NCBI GenBank assembly: GCA_005790565.1 | Contig: SXUJ01000174.1 | Span: 1-37,076, forward strand | From: Planctomycetia bacterium | GTDB lineage: Bacteria; Planctomycetota; Phycisphaerae; Phycisphaerales; SM1A02 | DNA: 37,076 bases | Reading direction: 5' to 3' | In this document: one piece after another, positions 8,577 through 16,151 of the stretch | How positions within the stretch are numbered: position 1 is the stretch's first letter | Layout of the letters: every line of letters starts with the position of its first letter | Translations under genes and position numbers: made by a program | Notes under the pieces: generated by a model | What the model was told of the DNA's origin: nothing | Databases searched by the model: none | What the model saw: only the letters and a program-made list of their open reading frames with translations

Positions 8577-10379
8577 ATGATGAGACCGACAATCACTGCG
8601 ATGATGACCGCACTGCTCGCAGTCGCATCCGCGAGCCTCGTCAGTGCAGCGGTGGGACTTGGCCAGTTGCCACTCGACGCGCCGCCCGGTGCGAGCGGCG
8701 CACAAACAGCGTCAGCGCGTTGTTTGTCAGTCATCCCAGGGTTGGATCAACGACAACGCGAACTCGACTCGCACATCGTGACATACTCAGTTGTTTCCTA
8801 CGGCGCTCGCAGCGGTGAGATGGCGTCGTTTGAATTGCCACTCGACGCTGAAGCGCCCGATCGGGTCGATCTGATCAAGGTTGCAACCGTGTTCAAGTCG
8901 GGGCTCGCCTATCGCGTTCACGAGCAAACAATTTGGACTCGCCGAGGTCCTGAAGAGGCGAACGCCACGTCACTGTTTACAAGCGACGGCGCGCAGTTTC
9001 ACACCCGATTCGCCAAATCACAGGGAGGCCACTCCACGGTGATGTTTGACCTGAATGACTCGATGCACCGTGTAGGACCACAAATGGATGCCTATGGATG
9101 GCGTGTCCTTGGGCAAGTGGCGCCGCTGGACTTTCAGCAGTACATGAGGTGGGGAGCAGCGTCTGCAGATCTTCGAGTTGAGTCGAATGTCGGCGGGAAG
9201 TCCGGGGTCTCTCGCGCTTCGTGGCGATTCCTCCCAGACTTACCGCAAACTCGAGTCACAGCCACGATCGATGACCGCACGAGTGCTCTCAGCACAATCC
9301 AAATGGATGTGCACTCTGGTGACGCGACTCTACCTGGCGCGAAGGTGATGCTGAGAAAGAGTGTGTCGTTGTACGACTACACCCTTGGAGGCAAGGTTGT
9401 CTCGGGAGCGCGGGTGGTCGATCAACTCAACGGGGCGAGCGAAGAGTGGCCAGCCGCTTGGAGCGTTGCGATTGTGACACCGATCGCGATCGAGCGCGCT
9501 CCATGCACTCGAGAACGCATCTACATCACCCCGAACACCGATGACCTTGTTCAGGATGCTCGATTCGACATCGCGTACCGACCCGATGAGGCGCGCGTCA
9601 ATCTCGACGGGCTCGTTGTGCCACTCGCTCAGAATCCGATGGGTGATGTTGGATGGCAGCTCGATCAGTGGGTGTCGAATCTTCCTCCGCTCAAGAGCGC
9701 GGTACTCCCGCTGGACGCACGCTCCGACGAATCATCGGTGCCGTCCGAAGCAATCGTCTTCGACGCTGGCACAGTGCTTGTCGACGAGCAGCCTGCGCGC
9801 GCAGAGCATTCTTTCATGATCCACAATGACTCGACAGTGGCATGGCGGGTGAAAGATGTCGTGAAGTCTTGTGGGTGTTTGACTTGCGACATCAGCACGA
9901 GGTCAATCGCACCTGGCGCCGATGCGGTGCTGTCGATCGCGATGAGTGTGCCTGCTCCGGGTGAACGGCGCCAACATGTCGCCGTGGTCTTCGAAGATGG
10001 CACCATCATGAAGTTCGAGTTGCGCGCGCGCGGTCACAGCCAGGGAAGTCTGCGTGTTCTCACCGATGGATTCACTGAGCGCGACGGCCTGTGGCGTGCT
10101 GATCTCCGTGCGTACTGGGTGGAGTCTGATCCGGCGAGCGTGCAGATGCCCGTGGCGCCTCTTACGATCGGCGACTCGGGATCAGCGATCCTTGAGTTTT
10201 CAGGGTGGACGCTCATCGAGCCACCGAGCACCGATGGCCAGCGCCCTCGAAAGCTGTTTGGGCGTGGCGCGGTGACGCTGACTCAGCCACCCGCGAGTTC
10301 GGCGTGGATCGGAAAGTCGCTGTCGTTTGCAGCCGGTGCGTCGAGGTCGTGCTCGCTGCCGATCGTTGTTGCGGAGTGA
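8577..10379 (+). CDS. Secreted protein with DUF1573-like C-terminal domain
   Basis: GAGGAGGA RBS at 8563-8570; signal peptide MMRPTITAMMTALLAVASASLVSAA; FMIHNDSTVAWRVKDVVKSCGCLTCDISTRSIAPGADAVLSI. Confidence 0.75.
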   Translation: MMRPTITAMMTALLAVASASLVSAAVGLGQLPLDAPPGASGAQTASARCLSVIPGLDQRQRELDSHIVTYSVVSYGARSGEMASFELPLDAEAPDRVDLIKVATVFKSGLAYRVHEQTIWTRRGPEEANATSLFTSDGAQFHTRFAKSQGGHSTVMFDLNDSMHRVGPQMDAYGWRVLGQVAPLDFQQYMRWGAASADLRVESNVGGKSGVSRASWRFLPDLPQTRVTATIDDRTSALSTIQMDVHSGDATLPGAKVMLRKSVSLYDYTLGGKVVSGARVVDQLNGASEEWPAAWSVAIVTPIAIERAPCTRERIYITPNTDDLVQDARFDIAYRPDEARVNLDGLVVPLAQNPMGDVGWQLDQWVSNLPPLKSAVLPLDARSDESSVPSEAIVFDAGTVLVDEQPARAEHSFMIHNDSTVAWRVKDVVKSCGCLTCDISTRSIAPGADAVLSIAMSVPAPGERRQHVAVVFEDGTIMKFELRARGHSQGSLRVLTDGFTERDGLWRADLRAYWVESDPASVQMPVAPLTIGDSGSAILEFSGWTLIEPPSTDGQRPRKLFGRGAVTLTQPPASSAWIGKSLSFAAGASRSCSLPIVVAE

Positions 10380-10416
10380 GTCGCTAAGTGTCAGCGCTCC
10401 AAGTAGGATTCTGGAT

Positions 10417-10632
10417 ATGAGTGCTTACGCTTCAGCGAGTCTTGAGCAGATTCTTGTGGCGATTCGAGCCCAGATGCCCACACTGCGGGCAATGGGAGTC
10501 GTACGCGCTGGAGTCTTCGGATCGCGCGCGCGGGGGACTAGTCGGCCAGATTCTGACCTAGATCTGCTCGTGGAGTTTGAGCCGCGTCAAGAGCAGCGGC
10601 TGCGGGACATGCGTGAGGCGTGCCCATCCTGA
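10417..10632 (+). pseudogene. Truncated MntA-like nucleotidyltransferase antitoxin
   Basis: GVFGSRARGTSRPDSDLDLLVEFEP (GSxARG...SDxDL) then premature end at 71 aa. Confidence 0.65.
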
Positions 10633-10787
10633 CAAGGGAGCGCTTCCCGGCAATTCCGTGGAAGGCAGTAGCTGGCATGAAGGACATTGCCACCCATCAA
10701 TACCACAGCGTCATGCTAGATCTGGTGTGGGAGACGGCGACGGTTCGTGTCCCCGCACTGTTACTGGCGCTTCGCGACGAGCGGTAA
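10630..10787 (+). pseudogene. C-terminal remnant of a HepT-like (DUF86) HEPN toxin
   Basis: TRERFPAIPWKAVAGMKDIATHQYHSVMLDLVWETATVRVPALLLALRDER* matches the DUF86 C-terminal pattern (PxIPWxxIxGMRxxxxHxYxxVDxxxVWxTxxxxxPxL); no intact N-terminus. Confidence 0.6.
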
Positions 10788-10814
10788 AGCACGGAATGTC
10801 GCAGACTGCGGAGC

Positions 10815-10935
10815 TTTGACCCGGGGCCACTCGACTCCGGCGCCGCTCAGTGAAGAATCCGGGAAACCGCTCGCGCTGACCTTTCGATTCGATCTGCCAG
10901 CGACGCACGCGAGGTTTGCAATGTCGTTCACTTCA
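10815..10935 (-). pseudogene. Remnant of a DUF262/HNH-type protein, homologous to the C-terminal part of the 19064-20788 gene
   Basis: VNDIANLACVAGRSNRKVSA versus VNDIANLAFIAGKANRKISA; 48/53 nt identical between 10881-10933 and 19265-19317. Confidence 0.7.
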
Positions 10936-13842
10936 CGGCGCGCACGCTCCCCAGGCGCTGAGGAGTGTTCCCAAGTCGACACCGTTGACGATCCCGTCGC
11001 GGCTGCAGTCTGCGCGCGGCATCGTTCCACCGTTGGTGCCCCATACCGTCAGTAGTGCTGCGAGGTCGACGCCGTTGACAACGCCATCTTGAACTACATC
11101 CCCAAAGCAGTCGCACACCTCGCTGGTCGAGTCGGCGGTGTGCGGTCCAGAGATGTTGGGCACGGGAGTGTTTGAACAGACTTGCGTTCCAATGAGATGC
11201 AACTTCGGCCCGCCATTGTCGTTCACAACGCCGATGCCGCCGTAGAGTTTTTCTGCGGTGTTGCTCGTCACCGTGCAGTCGTCGAGCGTGAGAACCGCTG
11301 CAGAATCTCCATCGGGAACCCACGAGAGCCCACCCACAAGATTGTTGGATGCATTCGACAAGATGGCCACGCGCGTGAACTCGTGCGCCCCCAAGACCGC
11401 GTGGACTCCGCCGCCGCGGCTGTTGGAGTAATTGTCTGTGATCGAGCAGTCGATGACCGACATCGCGCCGCCATAGAGCTGCAATCCGCCTCCGTCGGCC
11501 TGCGCGGTGTTGGAGCGAATGACACACCGCTCAACGTTGCCAGTGCAACCGTACATGTACGCGCCGCCACCGAACCCGCCGTAGTTGAACTCGATCACGC
11601 AGTCGCGGATGCTCGCGGCAGAGTTGTAACCAAAGATGCCGCCGCCGACGAGGACAGCAGGATTTGGCGGGAATGATGTTCCGCTGATTCCGCCGCGAAC
11701 AGTCACGCTCTCTAGCGCGGCAGTCGCTGGCTCGCCGCCGGTGAAGCGGACGACGGAGCTCTGCGCGTCGCCTGCGCCACTGATGATCGTTAGCCCAGCG
11801 CCCGCACCACGGACTACGATGTCCTTCCCGTTGAATGAGATCGGCCCGCCGAAGGTCCCAGCGCCCACGAGAATCAAGTTTCCACTCTCGGCTGCTTGGA
11901 TCGCCGCCTGAATGGTGGCATACTGCGACGGGACATGAAGCGTCCCACAGTTCGAACTGAAGTCGTTTCCGCCGAGATCTGTCCACGCGCCCTGGAAGAG
12001 CGGCGTGGAGACCGAGCAGAAACTGCTGTTTCCCAGAGCGTATGTACCCGAATAGACGACTCCGAACAGCGCTCCGGACACATGGCAGTTCTGAAACGTG
12101 CACTCGTCAATGAGGGTCTGGCCGAAGCGCATTTCCATCACGCGACTGCCATAGAAGTTACGGAACGCGCAGCGTCGGACGGTCATGGGCGCCCAGCCGA
12201 AGAGCGCGGGCGAGTCGATTGATTCGAAGAGAGAGTCCTCAACGGTTACGTTTGAGTACGCGTTGTAGAGGAAGGTGCCTAAGCCCCCCGTGGAAGGCGA
12301 TCCAACCACGGTCGACCGGGTGAATCGCGTCGTCCCGCCACCTTCCTGCATGAGAACTCGGGCTTGCCCACTGTGACACTCTCTGAACGAGCACTCATCA
12401 ACGGTCGTGGATCCGCCAACGCACCGAATCGCCCCACCTCCTCCGTAGGTCGCAGCGGGGATGTGAGTCGCAGTGCAATCCACAAATTCGCAAGCGATGA
12501 TGGACACAGCGCCACCAGACACATGAACGCCACCACCATGGCCATTCTTGCACCCCTCGAACAGGCACGAGTCGATGACTGGTGAAGTGTTCGAAGTCTC
12601 TACTCCGCCACCGAGCGTTCCTCCCTTGGAGATCCTGAACCCGACGATGCGCGTGCTGGCTGTCTCGCCTGAGTTCGCAACGAATGATCGCGTCCCCTCC
12701 GGGGCGACGACACTCGCCCCTGCGGTAACAGCGCTACGAACGACGATCGCCTTTCCCCTCAAGTTGACGCTCTCTGGGTAGTTGCCAGCCGCCACCTCGA
12801 CCGTGTCGCCGTTCACTGCTGCATCGACGGCGGCCTGAATGGTGGCATACTGCGATGGAACATGGCGCGTCGAGGGCTGGTTGCTCAGCGCGAGCTCCCA
12901 AGTTTCAGGTATGTAGGCGCGCCCGGCCGCTGACGGACCCATGCCACCTGGCACGACGATCCTGTCTCGCACTCTGTCGTACGCGATGTTCATGTATCCG
13001 CGCGCGGGACCCTGAAGGGGACAGAGACTCCAATTCGTGCCGTTCCACACATAGGTTTGTGGATGCTCCACCTCGCCACAGCAGGTCGTGCCCCCATGAA
13101 GGATGAGTTGGCCTCGCTGGCTGTCAAAGGTCATGCCGAACACATAGCGCGCGGGTCCGGTCGTTCCGGCCGCCGTCCACGTTGATCCATTCCACTTCCA
13201 AGTGTCGTTTTTGTTGGTGAAGTAGTAACCACCATGGAGCACGGTTTCGTGACGCGCCTCGTCGTACGCCATTCGATGGGCGTAGCGCCGTCCGATGGGA
13301 CCGGTCGTCCAGCGCGTCCATGAGTTGGTCGTTGGATTCCACTCGAGCGTGTCTTCAAGCAGCGATCCGCCTGAGCCTTGGTAACCGCCGTGAATGACGA
13401 GCCGATTGCGGTCGCGGTCGAAGGACATCGCGAAGTCGCCACGACCAGAAGCATCGGTGGGTCCTGCGGACAGTTGCGACCACGAGACGCCATTCCAAGA
13501 CCAGAGATCCTTGCGCACGCCAGCGCTCGAGTATCCGCCGAAGAGCAGGCATCGCTGTCCGACGGGGTCGTAGACAAGGGCGCCGGCTCCACGGTCAGGT
13601 GGCCCGCCGGTTGCGGCAACGGTCCACGCGGCGCCGTTCCACACATAGGTTTTCTGGTCTCCGCCAGAAAAGAGCACGGTCTGCGAACGCGCTTCGTCGT
13701 AGCAGATTTCGTACGCGCCTGGTCCACTCCCCGCGCGAAGGCTCCACTCTTGTCCACATTGAGCGTTGGCGGCGGGGCTCACAACTCCCGATGAAACAAC
13801 TGAGGCGAGGGCTGCGATGACGATGTGGGCGCGAAGCATCAT
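10933..13842 (-). CDS. Large secreted surface protein: kelch-like N-terminal repeats, right-handed beta-helix repeats, C-terminal dockerin-like (GC-type) domain
   Basis: Signal peptide MMLRAHIVIAALASVVSSGVVSPAANAQ; WNGxxW/YDExRxxTVLHGG repeats; HVPSQYATIQAAVDAAVNGDTVEV twice; CFGDVVQDGVVNGVDLAALLTVWG...DGIVNGVDLGTLLSAWG. Confidence 0.85.
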   Translation of the reverse strand: MMLRAHIVIAALASVVSSGVVSPAANAQCGQEWSLRAGSGPGAYEICYDEARSQTVLFSGGDQKTYVWNGAAWTVAATGGPPDRGAGALVYDPVGQRCLLFGGYSSAGVRKDLWSWNGVSWSQLSAGPTDASGRGDFAMSFDRDRNRLVIHGGYQGSGGSLLEDTLEWNPTTNSWTRWTTGPIGRRYAHRMAYDEARHETVLHGGYYFTNKNDTWKWNGSTWTAAGTTGPARYVFGMTFDSQRGQLILHGGTTCCGEVEHPQTYVWNGTNWSLCPLQGPARGYMNIAYDRVRDRIVVPGGMGPSAAGRAYIPETWELALSNQPSTRHVPSQYATIQAAVDAAVNGDTVEVAAGNYPESVNLRGKAIVVRSAVTAGASVVAPEGTRSFVANSGETASTRIVGFRISKGGTLGGGVETSNTSPVIDSCLFEGCKNGHGGGVHVSGGAVSIIACEFVDCTATHIPAATYGGGGAIRCVGGSTTVDECSFRECHSGQARVLMQEGGGTTRFTRSTVVGSPSTGGLGTFLYNAYSNVTVEDSLFESIDSPALFGWAPMTVRRCAFRNFYGSRVMEMRFGQTLIDECTFQNCHVSGALFGVVYSGTYALGNSSFCSVSTPLFQGAWTDLGGNDFSSNCGTLHVPSQYATIQAAIQAAESGNLILVGAGTFGGPISFNGKDIVVRGAGAGLTIISGAGDAQSSVVRFTGGEPATAALESVTVRGGISGTSFPPNPAVLVGGGIFGYNSAASIRDCVIEFNYGGFGGGAYMYGCTGNVERCVIRSNTAQADGGGLQLYGGAMSVIDCSITDNYSNSRGGGVHAVLGAHEFTRVAILSNASNNLVGGLSWVPDGDSAAVLTLDDCTVTSNTAEKLYGGIGVVNDNGGPKLHLIGTQVCSNTPVPNISGPHTADSTSEVCDCFGDVVQDGVVNGVDLAALLTVWGTNGGTMPRADCSRDGIVNGVDLGTLLSAWGACAP

Positions 13843-14115
13843 GTTTGTTTCTCCATTTTTCAGACCTGTACTTGACCCAGAACACCCGGGAGGTGGCGAC
13901 TCCCGCGTCACCAGTGCCGATTCGCGGCAGCGGATGCGAGAACCTCTGACAAGCGCCACCGCCGTAAGCGAGGGGCAGAGTTTCTTGGCGCTCGATGAAA
14001 GGGAACGTTTCAACCCGTCCACTGCATCGCACCGCGTCGGGTTGGCAAGACCACGACCTGTCGGAATCACGCCGACAGTTACACCAACGGGGACAACATC
14101 GATGACCGAGAACTG

Positions 14116-15107
14116 GTGCTCGGTGGCCCAGTAAAACTCGTCGATCGTTTCCAGCTGGATCGCCTCGCCAAACGGACTCCCGCTGCGCTCTTTGATGAAC
14201 TGGACAAGTTTCCACGCTGGAAGCAGTTCCAGAAGGGATTCTTCGACACCTACGGGCGCGGTGGCGACAGCCTCATGGGCCGTTACTTCATCTACCGCAT
14301 TCACCCCTTCAACGTGGCTGAAGTGCTCCACCGAGGGCTTCCGGATCAGAAGCGCATCGTTTGTCCCCCCAACCGGATCAAGCCTGAAGTGTTCGCCGCG
14401 CTCTAGAACCACGGCGGATATCCCGAGCCGTTCCTCAAGCGCGACAATCGCTTCCCGCGGCGATGGCAGGCGATGCGCGTGGAACAACTGCTGCGCGAAG
14501 ATGCCGCGATCTCACCCAGATTCAGCACGTCGGCCAATTGGAACTGCTGGTGAAACTGCTCGCCAACCGATCCTCAGGTCAACTCATCTATCGCACCCTC
14601 GCTCGGGACATCCGAGTGGGTATCGACACCGTGAAGCGCTGGGTCGACGCGCTCAACAGCCTGCATCACGGGTTCCTGATCAAGCCGTGGTTCAAGAGTG
14701 TCGCCGAGAGCCTTCGCAAGGAACCGAAGTGGTTTCTTCGGGACTGGGCGGGGATAGAGGATCTCTGGCAGCGGGTCGAGACCTTCGTGGCGTGCCATCT
14801 CCTCAAGGCGGTCGATGGTTGGACCGACATGGGACTCGGGAAGTTTCACTTGGCGTACCTGCGAGATACGCGCCAGCGCGAAGTCGACTTTGTGGTGATT
14901 CGCGATGGAAAGCCATGGTTCTTGGTCGAGGTGAAGCAGTCTGATGCGGCCGTTGGAGGCGCTCTCGGTTACTACCAAGAGCAACTCAAGGCGCCCTTCG
15001 CCTTTCAGGTGGTCCTCGACGCCGAGTTTGTGGATGCAGACTGCTTTGCCCAGCCGCGCGGCCCGATGAGCGTTCCCGCCCGGACATTCCTCTCGCAATT
15101 GCTGTAG
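14116..15107 (+). pseudogene. Degraded AAA-family ATPase with DUF4143-like C-terminal domain
   Basis: Fragments LFDELDKFPRWKQFQKGFFDTYGRGGDSLMGRYFIYRIHPFNVAEVL / stop at 14404-14406 / NHGGYPEPFLKRDNRFPRRWQAMRVEQLLRED / frameshift near 14505 / DLTQIQHVGQLELLVKLLANR...LVEVKQSD; Walker A region absent. Confidence 0.75.
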
Positions 15108-15198
15108 GGGCATTCCCACCATCCCGTCCCCACTATCTCCCCCTTCTTGGGAAGGAACGGTGCGTGCGACGACTCGTTTCTTCCCCAGAACGAGGAGA

Positions 15199-15396
15199 TC
15201 AGTCGGTGGCGACACCCACCGACTCCGCAGCGACGAGCAGACTCAGCACCTCGTAGGCGAGACTTGGATCGTCTGGGCACGCCTCCGTGAGGGCACGATG
15301 CCACTCGTGACGAGGCCGCTCGTTGAACTTGATGAACAGCTCCACCACCCGCCGCCACCACTCGAGTCTCACGGGTGCTTGTTCAAGGCTTGGCAT
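15199..15396 (-). CDS. Short 65-aa protein resembling the N-terminal regulatory segment of planctomycete Ser/Thr kinases (truncated partner of the ECF sigma factor?)
   Basis: LTEACPDDPSLAYEVLSLLVAAESV; start overlaps the ECF sigma stop; no kinase domain follows. Confidence 0.5.
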   Translation of the reverse strand: MPSLEQAPVRLEWWRRVVELFIKFNERPRHEWHRALTEACPDDPSLAYEVLSLLVAAESVGVATD

Positions 15397-16027
15397 TGTT
15401 CTCTCCTTTGTGCTGATTACGCGGTTGGAGGCCCCGGGAAGTGAGTTCGCGGTGAAGCCAGGCACGGGCGAATGCCCAGTCTCCCTTCACGGTGCGCTCT
15501 GAAATGTCGAGGCATGCAGCGGTCTGCTCGACGGAGAGTCCCCCGACAAACCTGAGCCACGCAACCGCTGCAGCGCGAGGTGCGCGCGAATCGAGCTCGT
15601 CGAGTGCGGCGGTGACTGCGACCGAAACCTCTCCCTGCGCATCAGCTTCGATGCCAATCGCGGCAGCGTCGAGCGAGAGTTCGCTGGTTTCAAGCGCGAC
15701 TGCGTGATCACGGCGCTGTGATCGGTCGCGGCGCCTCGCAGCATCGACGACGATCTGCCCCATCATGCGGACGAGCGATCCGAACAGGTGCGCCCGGTTG
15801 TCGAATGCGGCGCCGCCGAGTTTCAAGTAGAGCTCATGCACGAGGACTGTTGTGTCGATTGGGCGGCGCGGCCCCTCGCGCGATAGCACGGTGCGTGCCA
15901 TCCGGTGCACTTCGTCGTACAACTCATGCCAGAGCGCGTGCAGCGCATTGTCTTGGCCGCCCTGATGGCGACGCAACAACTCTTCGATGATCTGCTGGCG
16001 TTGACCCGAATCCGCAAAGGTTGCCAC
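15383..16027 (-). CDS. ECF-type RNA polymerase sigma factor
   Basis: LRRHQGGQDNALHALWHELYDEVHRMARTVL; PIDTTVLVHELYLKL; LSVEQTAACLDISERTVKGDWAFARAWLHREL. Confidence 0.85.
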   Translation of the reverse strand: MATFADSGQRQQIIEELLRRHQGGQDNALHALWHELYDEVHRMARTVLSREGPRRPIDTTVLVHELYLKLGGAAFDNRAHLFGSLVRMMGQIVVDAARRRDRSQRRDHAVALETSELSLDAAAIGIEADAQGEVSVAVTAALDELDSRAPRAAAVAWLRFVGGLSVEQTAACLDISERTVKGDWAFARAWLHRELTSRGLQPRNQHKGENNAKP

Positions 16028-16151
16028 GGGAATCCTGCACTCTCCTGGAGACGCCGATCCAGCCTATCCCCCGGACAAGCGTCAGCGCGGCTGGTAAGGG
16101 GCAAAGTTCTCCGAGTATATTCGCGGCGCCGCGGGGCATCCGGATCAAACC

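Noticed and set aside
13843-14487. Upstream extension of the 1184-aa minus-strand ORF
   Set aside because: A clear signal peptide starts at 13842; the extension overlaps the DUF4143 remnant and is not protein-like
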